Source: Pandoraea sp.
GTDB lineage: Bacteria; Pseudomonadota; Gammaproteobacteria; Burkholderiales; Burkholderiaceae
Direction of reading: 5' to 3'
Length of the DNA: 64,000 nucleotides
Assembly (NCBI GenBank): GCA_031291335.1
Contig: JARLJF010000097.1
Span: 1-64,000 of the forward strand
In this document: piece by piece, positions 21,088-31,470 of the stretch
Numbering within the stretch: position 1 is the first letter of the stretch
Layout of the letters: every line of letters starts with the position of its first letter
Program-made: the position numbers and the translations under genes
The notes under the pieces: generated by a model
Told to the model about the DNA's origin: nothing
The model's database searches: none
What the model saw: only the letters and a program-made list of their open reading frames with translations

Positions 21088-22101
21088 TTACATGAATTGG
21101 CGCAGGAAGCGCAGGTCGTTCTCGTAGAACAGGCGCAGATCCTGCACGCCGTAGCGCAGCATCGTCAGACGCTCAAGTCCCGAGCCGAAAGCAAAGCCGA
21201 TGTAACGCTCCGGGTCGAGACCCATATTGCGCACCACCGACGGATGCACCTGCCCCGAGCCCGAAATTTCCAGCCACTTGCCGGCGTTCTTGCCGGTTTC
21301 GAACTGCATGTCGATCTCGGCGGACGGTTCCGTGAACGGGAAATACGACGGGCGGAAACGCACCTGAATGTCATCGCGCTCGAAGAACTTGCGCAGGAAA
21401 TCGGTGTACACGCCCTTGAGGTCGGCGAAGCTGATGTCTTCGGCAATCCACAGACCCTCGACCTGATGGAACATCGGTGAGTGCGTGGCATCGGAGTCAA
21501 CGCGATACGTGCGGCCCGGTGCGATCACCTTGATGGGCGGCTTGTTCATGCGCGCGTAGCGCACCTGCATCGGGCTCGTGTGTGTGCGCAGCAGCAGCGG
21601 CTTGCCGGCATCGTCATTACCTTCCACGTAGAAGGTGTCCTGCATCGAGCGCGCCGGGTGATTCTCGGGGCTGTTCAATGCCGTGAAGTTGAACCAGTCG
21701 GTTTCGATTTCGGGGCCATCGGCCACGTCGAAACCAATGGAACGGAAAATCTGTTCAACGCGCTCCCAGGTATTGAGCACGGGGTGCAGGCTGCCAGCGC
21801 CCAAGCCTCGGCCGGGCAGCGTGACGTCGATGGCTTCGGCGGACAGGCGCGCGTCGAGCAGCGCGTCGGCCATAGCCTGGCGGCGCGCCTGCAGGGCGCC
21901 TTCGATCTGTTGCTTGGCCGCGTTGATCCGTGCGCCTTCGCTCTTGCGCGCTTCGGGATCAAGCTTGCCGAGGCCCTTGAGCAACTCGGTCAGTTGGCCG
22001 GTCTTGCCGAGAAAGCGGGCTTTCTCGTTTTCCAGCGCGGCAGCGTCGGGAGCGGCGGCGAACGCACGCTGCGCATCGCTGACGATAAGTTCCAGATCCA
22101 T
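21088..22101 (-). CDS. pheS: phenylalanine--tRNA ligase subunit alpha
   Basis: '[46 protein letters not shown]', class II motifs. Confidence 0.97.
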   Translation of the reverse strand: MDLELIVSDAQRAFAAAPDAAALENEKARFLGKTGQLTELLKGLGKLDPEARKSEGARINAAKQQIEGALQARRQAMADALLDARLSAEAIDVTLPGRGLGAGSLHPVLNTWERVEQIFRSIGFDVADGPEIETDWFNFTALNSPENHPARSMQDTFYVEGNDDAGKPLLLRTHTSPMQVRYARMNKPPIKVIAPGRTYRVDSDATHSPMFHQVEGLWIAEDISFADLKGVYTDFLRKFFERDDIQVRFRPSYFPFTEPSAEIDMQFETGKNAGKWLEISGSGQVHPSVVRNMGLDPERYIGFAFGSGLERLTMLRYGVQDLRLFYENDLRFLRQFM

Positions 22102-22182
22102 ATGCTACAGACTCAAGTTAGGCGGTCGGTATGGCCGCATGTTCAAGCAAAAAAAGCGAGCGAAAAGGCAAGCTAAAAACAA

Positions 22183-22207
22183 AAGGGGGCTCCGATGAGA
22201 GCCCCCT
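22183..22207 (-). terminator. Rho-independent terminator/attenuator between rplT and pheS
   Basis: Minus strand GGGGGCTC-TCATCG-GAGCCCCC followed by TTTTGTTTTT. Confidence 0.75.
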
Positions 22208-22253
22208 CCTGGCGAATGGCGCGCGGTAAAACGCGCTATACGCTATTTACAGC

Positions 22254-22613
22254 TTAGGCTGCGACGGCGGCTTTCACCTGGGCGACAATCGCGGCAAATG
22301 CCGGCTTGTCGTTGATGGCCATGTCGGACAGCACCTTGCGGTCGAGTTCGATCGAGGCCTTCTTCAGACCAGCGATGAACACGCTGTAGGTCATACCGTG
22401 CTGACGCACACCTGCATTGATACGCGCAATCCACAAAGCGCGGAACACGCGCTTCTTGTTGCGGCGATCGCGATAGGCGTATTGCCCAGCGCGCATGACC
22501 GCTTGCTTGGCGATGCGGAAGACGTTATTGCGGCGGCCGCGGAAACCCTTGGCTGCTGCGATGACTTTCTTATGGCGGGCCCGTGCGGTGACCCCACGTT
22601 TGACTCGAGGCAT
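22254..22613 (-). CDS. rplT: 50S ribosomal protein L20
   Basis: [55 protein letters not shown]. Confidence 0.98.
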   Translation of the reverse strand: MPRVKRGVTARARHKKVIAAAKGFRGRRNNVFRIAKQAVMRAGQYAYRDRRNKKRVFRALWIARINAGVRQHGMTYSVFIAGLKKASIELDRKVLSDMAINDKPAFAAIVAQVKAAVAA

Positions 22614-22638
22614 ATTTCTCTCCTATCTAAGTCGGGGT

Positions 22639-22836
22639 TTAAGCGAAGGGCAGCATTGCGCGTACGGAGTTCAGATCAGACTCATGAACGCCGACGGCAC
22701 CGCGCAGGTGACGCTTATTCTTGGTGGTCTTCTTCGTCAAAATGTGACGCTTAAAGGCCTGACCACGCTTAACGGTACCGCCAGGACGCACGCGAAAGCG
22801 CTTCTTGGCACCGCTCTTGGTTTTCATCTTAGGCAT
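22639..22836 (-). CDS. rpmI: 50S ribosomal protein L35
   Basis: [46 protein letters not shown]. Confidence 0.98.
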   Translation of the reverse strand: MPKMKTKSGAKKRFRVRPGGTVKRGQAFKRHILTKKTTKNKRHLRGAVGVHESDLNSVRAMLPFA

Positions 22837-23012
22837 GAAAAACTCCGAGTTTTTAACATGATCACAGGTGTGACGCCAAAATCGCGCCCCTTGTAGAACC
22901 CGGGATCACTTGTGTTCAGGGTCAGACTGCACCCTGCATCGCTGCCACGCCCTTGCAGGCGATGGCGGCAATTCCTTACAACCCGGCGGTGTCACTCGAC
23001 ACCGCCACGGCA

Positions 23013-23531
23013 TTACTTCTTCTTCGGCGCGATGACCATGATCATCTGACGGCCTTCCATCTTCGGCATCTGTTCCGGCTGGCCAACCTCTTCGAGGTCA
23101 GACTTCAGACGTTCCAGCATACGGGCGCCGATTTCCTGGTGGGCCATCTCACGACCGCGGAAACGCAGCGTGATCTTGGTCTTGTCACCGTCTTCGAGGA
23201 ACCGCTTCAGATTGCGCAACTTGACGTTGTAGTCGCCGTCGTCGGTGCCAGGTCGGAATTTGACTTCCTTGATCTGAACAACCTTCTGCTTCAGCTTGCT
23301 TTCGTGCGCTTTCTTCTGTTCCGAGTACTTGAATTTGCCGTAATCCATCAGACGGCAAACCGGCGGATTCGCAGTCGGTGCAATTTCCACCAGATCGACA
23401 TCAGCCTCTTCGGACAGGCGGAAAGCGTCTGCCAGTTTCACAATGCCGAGTGGCTCGTTGTCGACGCCATTGAGACGCACTTCGGGCGCAGTAATTTCGC
23501 CGTTAATGCGATGCGACTTGTCGGTAGCGAT
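23013..23531 (-). CDS. infC: translation initiation factor IF-3, non-canonical ATC start
   Basis: ORF track starts at GTG 23480, but in-frame upstream reads (ATC)[32 protein letters not shown] after an SD-like gaggat; N-terminal IF-3 residues need the upstream start. Confidence 0.92.
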   Translation of the reverse strand: MATDKSHRINGEITAPEVRLNGVDNEPLGIVKLADAFRLSEEADVDLVEIAPTANPPVCRLMDYGKFKYSEQKKAHESKLKQKVVQIKEVKFRPGTDDGDYNVKLRNLKRFLEDGDKTKITLRFRGREMAHQEIGARMLERLKSDLEEVGQPEQMPKMEGRQMIMVIAPKKK

Positions 23532-23583
23532 GTTGCTTATCCTCGAAAAAAGTCAAAAATTTAGCCGCGCTGTCCGACAGGCG

Positions 23584-25491
23584 TTATTGGAACGTTGCGC
23601 ATTCCTGCGCAATACGTTCGATGAGCGCGTCAACGGGCATCACACCCAGATCCACGCCGCCACGGGCACGCACGGCTACCGTATTCGCCTCCTGCTCCTT
23701 GTCCCCCACTACAACGAGATAGGGAACTTTCTGCATGGAGTGCTCGCGTATTTTATAGCTAATTTTCTCGTTGCGCAAATCGCTCCGCGCCCTAAGCCCT
23801 TGTTCTTTCAACTTTTTCGTTACTTCCTGGGCGTAATCGGCCGTTTTTTCGGACACATTCATCACAATTACCTGTTCCGGCGCGAGCCAGGCCGGCATTG
23901 CACCAGCATGGTGCTCGATCAGAATACCGATGAAACGCTCGAGCGAACCGAGGATTGCGCGGTGAAGCATGACCGGGCGCTTGCGGCTGTTGTCTTCGGC
24001 CACATACTCGGCATCCAGGCGCTCAGGCATCGAGAAATCGACCTGCATCGTGCCACACTGCCATTGGCGGCCGAGCGCGTCCTTGAGCGTGTATTCGATC
24101 TTCGGGCCGTAAAACGCCCCGTCGCCCTCGGCGATCACGAATTCGCAGTTCGAACGGCGCAGCGACTCCATCAGCGCAAATTCGGCCTTATCCCAATTCT
24201 CATCCGTCCCAACACGATGCTCAGGGCGCGTTGCGACCTTGTAAATCATGTCCGTGAAGCCAAAATCCTTGTACACGGCATGCAACAGCGCCGTGTAGTT
24301 CACGCACTCGTCGAGAATCTGGTCTTCCGTACAGAAAATATGACCGTCGTCCTGCGTGAAGCCGCGCACGCGCATCAGACCGTGCAAACCACCCGACGGC
24401 TCGTTGCGGTGGCATTGGCCGAATTCACCGTAACGGAGCGGCAGGTCACGGTAGCTATGCAGCGCCGAGTTGAAAATCAGCACATGACCAGGACAGTTCA
24501 TCGGCTTGAGCGCATAGGCGCGGTTCTCCGATTCCGTCGTGAACATGTTGTCCTTGTAGTTCTCCCAGTGCCCCGACTTCTCCCAGAGCGAGCGGTCCAG
24601 GATCTGCGGCCCCTTCACTTCCTGATAGCCGTTGTTGCGATAGACGCGGCGCATGTACTGCTCGACCTGCTGCCAGAGCGTCCAACCCTTCGGGTGCCAG
24701 AAGATGAGGCCCGGCGCCTCTTCCTGCATGTGGAAGAAGTCCAGTGCGCGGCCGAGCTTGCGGTGATCGCGCTTCTCTGCCTCTTCGAGCATATGCAGGT
24801 ACGCGTCCTGATCTTCCTTCTTCGTCCAGGCCGTGCCGTAGATGCGCTGGAGTTGCTCGTTCTTGGCGTCCCCACGCCAGTAGGCGCCGGCGACCTTCAT
24901 CAGTTTGAAGACCTTGAGCTTGCCCGTCGACGGCACGTGCGGACCCCGGCAAAGGTCGACGAACTTGCCTTCGCGATACAGACCGATTTCGTCCGTGGCC
25001 GGAATCGATTCAATGATCTCGGCCTTGTACTTTTCACCCATCGACATGAACAGACGCACGGCGTCGTCACGCGAAAGCACTTCGCGCGTGACCGGCTCGT
25101 CCTTCTTGGCCAGTTCGTGCATCTTCTTCTCGATAGCCTCGAGATCTTCCGGCGTGAAGGCGCGGTGGAACGCGAAATCGTAGTAAAAGCCGTTGTCGAT
25201 CACCGGACCGATCGTGACTTGCGCCTCGGGGAACAGCTCCTTGACAGCGTAAGCCAGCAAGTGAGCCGTCGAGTGGCGAATGATGTCCAGGCCGTCGGCG
25301 TCCTTGTCCGTGACGATGGCGAGACTTACGTCGCGATCGATCAGATAAGACGTATCGACGAGCTTGCCGTCAACGCGGCCCGCCAGGGCAGCCTTGGCCA
25401 GACCCGTGCCGATCGAACCGGCGACTTGCGCCACCGTCAGCGGGGCTTCGTACTGGCGTTGCGAACCATCAGGCAAACGTACCGAAATCAT
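23584..25491 (-). CDS. thrS: threonine--tRNA ligase
   Basis: TGS + catalytic domains: '[34 protein letters not shown]', '[10 protein letters not shown]'. Confidence 0.97.
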   Translation of the reverse strand: MISVRLPDGSQRQYEAPLTVAQVAGSIGTGLAKAALAGRVDGKLVDTSYLIDRDVSLAIVTDKDADGLDIIRHSTAHLLAYAVKELFPEAQVTIGPVIDNGFYYDFAFHRAFTPEDLEAIEKKMHELAKKDEPVTREVLSRDDAVRLFMSMGEKYKAEIIESIPATDEIGLYREGKFVDLCRGPHVPSTGKLKVFKLMKVAGAYWRGDAKNEQLQRIYGTAWTKKEDQDAYLHMLEEAEKRDHRKLGRALDFFHMQEEAPGLIFWHPKGWTLWQQVEQYMRRVYRNNGYQEVKGPQILDRSLWEKSGHWENYKDNMFTTESENRAYALKPMNCPGHVLIFNSALHSYRDLPLRYGEFGQCHRNEPSGGLHGLMRVRGFTQDDGHIFCTEDQILDECVNYTALLHAVYKDFGFTDMIYKVATRPEHRVGTDENWDKAEFALMESLRRSNCEFVIAEGDGAFYGPKIEYTLKDALGRQWQCGTMQVDFSMPERLDAEYVAEDNSRKRPVMLHRAILGSLERFIGILIEHHAGAMPAWLAPEQVIVMNVSEKTADYAQEVTKKLKEQGLRARSDLRNEKISYKIREHSMQKVPYLVVVGDKEQEANTVAVRARGGVDLGVMPVDALIERIAQECATFQ

Positions 25492-25557
25492 GTCGCACTC
25501 CCATGCGCAAAAACGTCACGCGCGGCCAACGCCACGCGGCAAAACCACGAAAAAAAA

Positions 25558-25581
25558 CGGCCTCGACTGATGTCGAGGCCG
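25558..25581 (-). terminator. strong intrinsic terminator / putative thrS attenuator
   Basis: Minus strand CGGCCTCGAC-ATCA-GTCGAGGCCG perfect 10-bp stem followed by T8. Confidence 0.85.
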
Positions 25582-25621
25582 TCTCTTCATTCCTTACATC
25601 CAGACGAAAAACACCCTCGAC

Positions 25622-25669
25622 TTAACGTCGCACCTTCACCACTGTGAAAGTTCGGGCGATCATGAACAT
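25622..25669 (-). CDS. putative leader peptide MFMIARTFTVVKVRR
   Basis: 15-codon ORF with two Thr codons, its stop directly abutting the candidate antiterminator strand upstream of thrS. Confidence 0.4.
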   Translation of the reverse strand: MFMIARTFTVVKVRR

Positions 25670-25731
25670 GAGTGTTTTTTCCAGCGCCTGTGTCTGCGGG
25701 GTTTTCGCGGACTGTAATGCATCAAATTCGT

Positions 25732-25808
25732 TGGTAGGCTCGATTGGACTCGAACCAACGACCCCCACCATGTCAAGGTGGTGCTCTAACCAGCTGAGCT
25801 ACGAGCCT
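25732..25808 (-). tRNA. tRNA-Val(GAC)
   Basis: Cloverleaf AGGCTCG TA GCTC...CTTGACATG...GGTTCGAGTCC...CGAGCCTACCA with encoded CCA; anticodon GAC. Confidence 0.95.
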
Positions 25809-25995
25809 ACTGCAAGAGAACGAGATTCTAGCAAGGTTTCAGCAGGTCGCCAAGCGATTATTGTGCCTGCTGACGAAAAACCGCATCAGGCAAGGTGTTT
25901 GCGCCGATTCCCCCGCAGAGTGGCCGGCACTCGCCCCACACGTTTCCGGTGGTCCGACCGGGCATCGGCCCACCGACAATCATGCAGAAGCCGGA

Positions 25996-28293
25996 TCAGC
26001 GCCGACGCGACGACACTACGCCCGTCACGCCGGTGAGTTGCGCAAGCGCTCGCTGCAACTGTCCGCCGTCACGCACCTCGACAGTGAACTGCATGAACGC
26101 CTGAGCCCCTCGCGACTGCGTACTGACGCCCGTGACGTTGAGCTTCTCCCGCGAAAACACTTCGGAAATATCACGCAATAACCCTTGACGATCCGTCGCC
26201 TCGATCTGGATATTCACCGGATACGCCGCGACGCCGCGGCCTTCGAGCACGTCAGCCGACCAGGCCGTCTGAATCACCCGCTCCGGCGAGCGCTCCCTCA
26301 TGGACTGAAAGCTCGAGCAATCCTGGCGGTGAATCGATACCCCCTTGCCACGCGTGACGAACCCGACGATCGGGTCCGGCGGCGCCGGTCGGCAGCACTT
26401 GGCGAGTTGCGTGAGCAACGCGCCGACGCCGACCACGAGCACCCCGCTCTTGGCCCCTTGGGCGACACTCGTATCGAGACTCTTCTTCGCGACGAGCGTA
26501 TCTTCATCGCGCGGTTCCGGCCCCGGCAAATTACCCGAAAGCGCCTGCTCGACATGCCGCAGGCTGAACTCGTCCTTGGCAATGGATGCATAGAGATCGT
26601 CGGGCGTGCGAAATCCCAGACGAGTCGCCAGCTCTTCCAGATTGACCGACGTCTTGCCCTCTCGCTGCAACGTTTTGTCGATGAGCGTGCGGCCGTGAGC
26701 AATCGTCTCTTCCAGATCGATGGCATTGAACCACTGGCGCACCTTCTGGCGCGCCCGATGGCTCTGCAAGTACCCCAACTGTGAATTGAGCCAGTCGCGC
26801 GACGGACCACCCTGCTTGACCGTCACGATCTCGACCGTCTGCCCGTTCTGCAGCGGCGTATTAAGCGGCACCATCGCGCCGTCGACGCGCGCGCCGCGGC
26901 AGCGATGCCCCAGCTCGGAGTGCAGGTGATACGCAAAATCGACCGGTGTCGACGCTTGCGGCAACGAGATCACCCGCGCCTGCGGCGTCAGCACGTAGAT
27001 ATGGTCATCGATCGTCGCACGCTTGAGCTGCTCCCACGGCTGGACGGCACCTTCCGCACCCACCGTATCGGCCACGTCGTCCTTCCAGGCGAGCAACTGG
27101 CGCAGCCACGCGATCTTCTCGTCGTAGGCCTCGCTCGCCGAAAACGCGCCGCCGTAGCCGCGCTGCCCCGCCTCTTTGTAACGCCAGTGAGCCGCGATGC
27201 CGTACTCGGCGAAGTGGTGCATTTCGTGCGTGCGGATCTGCACCTCGAACGCCCGTCCGTCGTCGCCAATCACCACGGTATGCAGCGACTTGTAGCCATT
27301 GGGCTTGGGCCGCGAGATGTAGTCGTCGAACTCTTTCGGAATTGGCTGCCACAGGTTATGGACAATACCCAGCACCGTGTAGCAATCCTTGATGTCGTCG
27401 ACAATCACGCGAAACGCTCGCACGTCGTACAGCTCTGCGAAATCGACCGCCTTGCCGCGCATCTTCTTCCAGATGCTGTAGATGTGCTTCGGCCGACCGG
27501 AGACCTCGGCCTTGACCTCTGAGCGCGCCAACTCATCTTGAAGACGTTGGATTGCCCCTTCGATGAAAGTCTGACGCTCAACCCGCTTCTCTTCGAGCAG
27601 CTTGGCGATCTGCTTGTACGTCACGGGCTCCAGGAAGCGGAAAGCGAGGTCTTCAAGCTCCCACTTCAGTTGCCAGATACCAAGACGGTTCGCGAGCGGC
27701 GCGTAGATCTCGAGCACGTCATGCGGCATGTCTTCAGGCGGCGCCTTCTTCTGCGCCGCATACCAGCGCAACGATTGCAAACGCGACGCCAGCCGGATCA
27801 TCACGACACGGATATCCTGTGCGAACGCGAGCAGCATCTTGCGCAAGCCTTCGACCTGCGACTTGCGCTCGGCCGAGGCGTCACGATCGCGTCCATCGGA
27901 AGGCATGGCCTGCGCAGCGCGCGAACCGGCGCCCGAGAGTCGTTGCAGCTTGCGCACGTCGATCACGAGCGCGGCGACTTCGGCGCCAAAGGTCTGGGTC
28001 AGTGTGGCTTGCGCATCGGGCAGAAACTCGGCGGCCGAGAAAAGCGCCGCCGCCTGATGCGTCGCTTCGTCCACGCGCAGCGTGTCGAGAATCGCGAGCA
28101 TGCCACGCGCATGCGCCATGATCGGCTCGCCGGACGAGAGCACATGCGCCGCGCACAGCGTCTCGGCGAACGCGAGTGCGTCGCCAAGCGTGGCGGGCAA
28201 TGGTGCTTCACCCACACCCGTTGTCGAATTCGTAGCGCCGGGCGCCGTTACCGAATTTGTACCAGCAGATGTCGGTGTTTGATGTTGGTTCAT
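25996..28293 (-). CDS. relA: RelA/SpoT family (p)ppGpp synthetase, RelA-like
   Basis: RelA/SpoT synthetase 'YDVRAFRVIVDDIKDCYTVLGIVHNLWQPIPKEFDDYISRPKPNGYKSLHT', TGS and ACT domains; HD region appears degenerate. Confidence 0.9.
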   Translation of the reverse strand: MNQHQTPTSAGTNSVTAPGATNSTTGVGEAPLPATLGDALAFAETLCAAHVLSSGEPIMAHARGMLAILDTLRVDEATHQAAALFSAAEFLPDAQATLTQTFGAEVAALVIDVRKLQRLSGAGSRAAQAMPSDGRDRDASAERKSQVEGLRKMLLAFAQDIRVVMIRLASRLQSLRWYAAQKKAPPEDMPHDVLEIYAPLANRLGIWQLKWELEDLAFRFLEPVTYKQIAKLLEEKRVERQTFIEGAIQRLQDELARSEVKAEVSGRPKHIYSIWKKMRGKAVDFAELYDVRAFRVIVDDIKDCYTVLGIVHNLWQPIPKEFDDYISRPKPNGYKSLHTVVIGDDGRAFEVQIRTHEMHHFAEYGIAAHWRYKEAGQRGYGGAFSASEAYDEKIAWLRQLLAWKDDVADTVGAEGAVQPWEQLKRATIDDHIYVLTPQARVISLPQASTPVDFAYHLHSELGHRCRGARVDGAMVPLNTPLQNGQTVEIVTVKQGGPSRDWLNSQLGYLQSHRARQKVRQWFNAIDLEETIAHGRTLIDKTLQREGKTSVNLEELATRLGFRTPDDLYASIAKDEFSLRHVEQALSGNLPGPEPRDEDTLVAKKSLDTSVAQGAKSGVLVVGVGALLTQLAKCCRPAPPDPIVGFVTRGKGVSIHRQDCSSFQSMRERSPERVIQTAWSADVLEGRGVAAYPVNIQIEATDRQGLLRDISEVFSREKLNVTGVSTQSRGAQAFMQFTVEVRDGGQLQRALAQLTGVTGVVSSRRR

Positions 28294-28340
28294 GTCGGAA
28301 CACGGGGCGACAAGCGCCCCTGATGATGCGGGTCGGGCAC

Positions 28341-28697
28341 TCAGCTTTCGCGTTGAGCCGCCACAACCACGATTTCAACGAGCATGGCAGGGTCGGCAAG
28401 CAACGCCTGTACCGTCGCGCGCGGGGGCGCATTGCCAGCAGGCACCCACTCATCCCACACCTGATTCATTTCACCGAAATACTTCATATCCGAAATGAAG
28501 ATCTGGCAGGAAAGAATCAGCGACTTGTCGCTGTTTGCTTCAGCAAGAAGACGGTCGATATGCGCGAGCACCTGACGCGTCTGACCCGCCATGTCCTGCG
28601 AGCGGTCATCGGGTGTCTGGCCGGCCAGATAGACGGTGCCGTTATGCACGGCCATGTCCGACCAGCGCTTTTCGACATAGAAACGTTGTACTGCCAT
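28341..28697 (-). CDS. RidA family protein
   Basis: 'MAVHNGTVYLAGQTPDDRSQDMAGQTRQVLAHIDRLLAEANSDKSLILSCQIFISDMK'. Confidence 0.88.
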   Translation of the reverse strand: MAVQRFYVEKRWSDMAVHNGTVYLAGQTPDDRSQDMAGQTRQVLAHIDRLLAEANSDKSLILSCQIFISDMKYFGEMNQVWDEWVPAGNAPPRATVQALLADPAMLVEIVVVAAQRES

Positions 28698-28763
28698 GAT
28701 GTAAGACTCCTCGTGTTCTTCTAACTTCGGACCGCCCTCGCGCACTACGCCACCCGGCGAATG

Positions 28764-29642
28764 TCAGTCAGCGGTTCCATCAAAAAATTGGCGTGCGATC
28801 TCGATCTGATCGGCATGCACAAACGTCGGCGCATGTCCCACACCGGCGATTTCCACGGCGCGCGCGTGTTGCGCGTGCGCCAGCATTTGTTCCAGTGTCG
28901 CGCGGGAGAGCAGATCCGACTGCTCACCACGCACCACCAGCGTGCGCCCTGAAAACGCCGCAAGCGACGCCCAAAGTATGGCTTCGCCCGCCGCAATGGC
29001 CTCGGGCGGAACCGCTGAAAAGGCGGCGCCAATAGACGGATCGTAGCGCAATACATACCCATCCCCCTCGGCCTTGAGCAACGGCTCGCACAGCGCCAGC
29101 CATTCATCGCGCGTATGCGGCCCGAATGCTGACGAGATTGACCACAGGTAATCGGCCCCCTCGTCCATCGATGCAAAACGCTTCGGAATGCCGACATATT
29201 GTCCGATACGAGCTAGCGCAGAAGCGTCGATATGCGGCCCCACGTCGTTCAGCAGCAAGCTGCGAATCGGCGTATCCGGCAGGCCCGCGAGCCCCATGCC
29301 AATCAAACCGCCCATCGATGTACCGAGCCAGTCCACTGACGTCACATCAAGTCGCGCGAGCAGCGTCACCATATCGGAGACGTATTGCGGCACGACATAA
29401 CCGGCCGGGTTGGCCAGCCACGACGACTGCCCGCGCCCGACCACATCGGGACATACGACACGGTAGTCGTTAGCGAATGCCTTCGCCAGCGCGTCAAAAT
29501 CGCGCCCGCATCGGGTAAGTCCGTGCACGCACACCAGCACACGAGGGTTCTCGGGGTCGCCCCACTCCGCATACGCCATCCGATGCAGACCAGACGGACT
29601 CAGACACTGAACGTTCGACAGACGCGGCACGTGGCTCGACAT
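28764..29642 (-). CDS. alpha/beta hydrolase
   Basis: 'VLVCVHGLTRCGRDFDALAKAFANDYRVVCPDVVGRGQSSW', nucleophile elbow 'GTSMGG'; ATG at 29642. Confidence 0.88.
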   Translation of the reverse strand: MSSHVPRLSNVQCLSPSGLHRMAYAEWGDPENPRVLVCVHGLTRCGRDFDALAKAFANDYRVVCPDVVGRGQSSWLANPAGYVVPQYVSDMVTLLARLDVTSVDWLGTSMGGLIGMGLAGLPDTPIRSLLLNDVGPHIDASALARIGQYVGIPKRFASMDEGADYLWSISSAFGPHTRDEWLALCEPLLKAEGDGYVLRYDPSIGAAFSAVPPEAIAAGEAILWASLAAFSGRTLVVRGEQSDLLSRATLEQMLAHAQHARAVEIAGVGHAPTFVHADQIEIARQFFDGTAD

Positions 29643-29805
29643 GGCAGACTCATCAGATCGGTTTCCAGACTCGAATTCTACCGCGCTTGCCAGGAACCGT
29701 AAGCTAGAATGAGGCGACTCATGAGCCGCATCAAACCGCAGTTTGCGGCCTCGCTCATCGACATCGGGCCAATCCTCCCCCCTCCATCCGCACGGAGACG
29801 ACGCA

Positions 29806-30597
29806 ATGCTGAAAGGAAAAATCGCCCTCGTGACCGGCTCAACCAGTGGCATCGGTCTGGGCATGGCACAGGCGCTCGCGGCACAAGGAGCCAACCTCAT
29901 TACGAACGGTTTCGGCGATGTGGAAGCCGCACGCAAGGCCATTGCCGACACTGCGGCGAGGGCGGGCCACACCGGCACCCAGGTCGGGTATCACGGTGCC
30001 GATATGAGCCGTGCCGGCGAGATCGAAGCGTTGATGCAATATGCCGAATCAGAGTTCGGTGGCGTGGATATTCTGGTCAACAATGCGGGCATTCAGCACG
30101 TTGCCGAGATTCAGGATTTTCCGACGGACAAATGGGACGCGATCATCGCGATCAACCTGACGTCGGCATTCCACACCACGCGGCTTGCCCTTCCCGGCAT
30201 GCGTCAGCGCAATTGGGGACGGATCATCAACATCGCTTCGGTGCACGGACTCGTCGGCTCGGCCGGTAAATCTGCATATGTGGCCGCCAAGCACGGCATT
30301 GTCGGCCTGACGAAGGTCACCGCACTGGAGAACGCGCACACGGGTGTCACAGCGAATGCGATCTGCCCTGGCTTCGTGCTCACACCACTCGTGCAAAAGC
30401 AAATCGACGACCGCGCGGCACGCGACCATCTTTCCGGCGACGAAGCGAAGCGATCGCTGCTCGGCGAAAAGCAGCCCTCGGGCGACTTCGTCACCCCCGA
30501 GCAGCTTGGTGCTCTGGCTGTCTTCCTGTGTAGCGATGCCGGCTCGCAGGTGCGCGGCGTGGCATGGAATATGGATGGCGGCTGGGTCGCACAGTAA
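29806..30597 (+). CDS. 3-hydroxybutyrate dehydrogenase
   Basis: SDR motifs 'VTGSTSGIGLGMAQALAAQGANL' and 'YVAAKHGIVGLTK', closely resembling D-3-hydroxybutyrate dehydrogenases; next to CoA transferase genes. Confidence 0.88.
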   Translation: MLKGKIALVTGSTSGIGLGMAQALAAQGANLITNGFGDVEAARKAIADTAARAGHTGTQVGYHGADMSRAGEIEALMQYAESEFGGVDILVNNAGIQHVAEIQDFPTDKWDAIIAINLTSAFHTTRLALPGMRQRNWGRIINIASVHGLVGSAGKSAYVAAKHGIVGLTKVTALENAHTGVTANAICPGFVLTPLVQKQIDDRAARDHLSGDEAKRSLLGEKQPSGDFVTPEQLGALAVFLCSDAGSQVRGVAWNMDGGWVAQ

Positions 30598-30672
30598 GCA
30601 AGACAGCGCCTGCAGCTCACGCAGACAGCCAACACGCAGAACCTGCTGAGGGCTCGCAGGCTTCACCAAAAC

Positions 30673-30702
30673 AAAACGGGCGGGGAAATCCCCGCCCGTT
30701 TT
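30673..30702. terminator. bidirectional Rho-independent terminator
   Basis: AAAACGGGCGGGG-AAAT-CCCCGCCCGTTTT between convergent genes. Confidence 0.85.
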
Positions 30703-30808
30703 GCCTTCTACCGATTACCGGGCTCAACGACCACGGCAATCCTCAGCAAGGCGATGTGTCAGCCGCCACTGCCCGAAAGCGGCGAGCGCCCGACACGTCG
30801 CTCAAGTA

Positions 30809-31447
30809 TCAGACAGCGCTCGTATCAAGCGGCGCCCCGGTCTTGCTCGAAATTTCTTCCTTCGTCACGCCCGACGCCAACTCAATCACCTTCAGGCCGT
30901 CCGGCGTCACATCGATCACGCCGAGATCGGTGATGATGCGGTTGACCACGCCAACACCGGTCAGCGGCAGATCACAGGCCTTGAGGATCTTGTGCGCATC
31001 GCCCTTGGCCACGTGCTCCATGAGCACGACCACGCGACCGACACCCGCGACGAGATCCATCGCACCGCCCATGCCCTTGATCATCTTGCCCGGAATCATC
31101 CAGTTCGCCAGATCACCCTTTTCGCTGACCTGCATCGCCCCGAGGATTGCCAGATTGATGTGACCACCGCGAATCATCGCGAACGAGTCCGCCGACGAGA
31201 AGATCGACGAGCCCGGCAGCGTCGTGACCGTCTGCTTGCCCGCGTTGATCATGTCGGCATCGACCTCATCTTCGGTCGGGAACGGGCCGATACCGAGCAG
31301 GCCGTTCTCCGATTGCAGCCAGACTTCCATGCCTTCGGGCACATGGTTCGCCACCAGCGTGGGCAAACCGATGCCGAGATTCACATAAAAGCCATCTTCC
31401 AGCTCACGCGCCGCGCGCGCAGCCATTTCATCACGATTCCATGCCAT
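30809..31447 (-). CDS. scoB: CoA transferase subunit B (3-oxoacid/succinyl-CoA type)
   Basis: '[45 protein letters not shown]'. Confidence 0.92.
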   Translation of the reverse strand: MAWNRDEMAARAARELEDGFYVNLGIGLPTLVANHVPEGMEVWLQSENGLLGIGPFPTEDEVDADMINAGKQTVTTLPGSSIFSSADSFAMIRGGHINLAILGAMQVSEKGDLANWMIPGKMIKGMGGAMDLVAGVGRVVVLMEHVAKGDAHKILKACDLPLTGVGVVNRIITDLGVIDVTPDGLKVIELASGVTKEEISSKTGAPLDTSAV

Positions 31448-31470
31448 GGTTATCTCCTTGATCTCGGCGC

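Noticed and set aside
18599-21127. 842-aa plus-strand ORF opposite pheT
   Set aside because: Antisense shadow ORF from high-GC codon bias; pheT on the minus strand is unambiguous and the antisense product is Arg/His-rich with no family resemblance.
23443-25647. 734-aa plus-strand ORF opposite thrS
   Set aside because: Shadow ORF; thrS is clearly coding on the minus strand.
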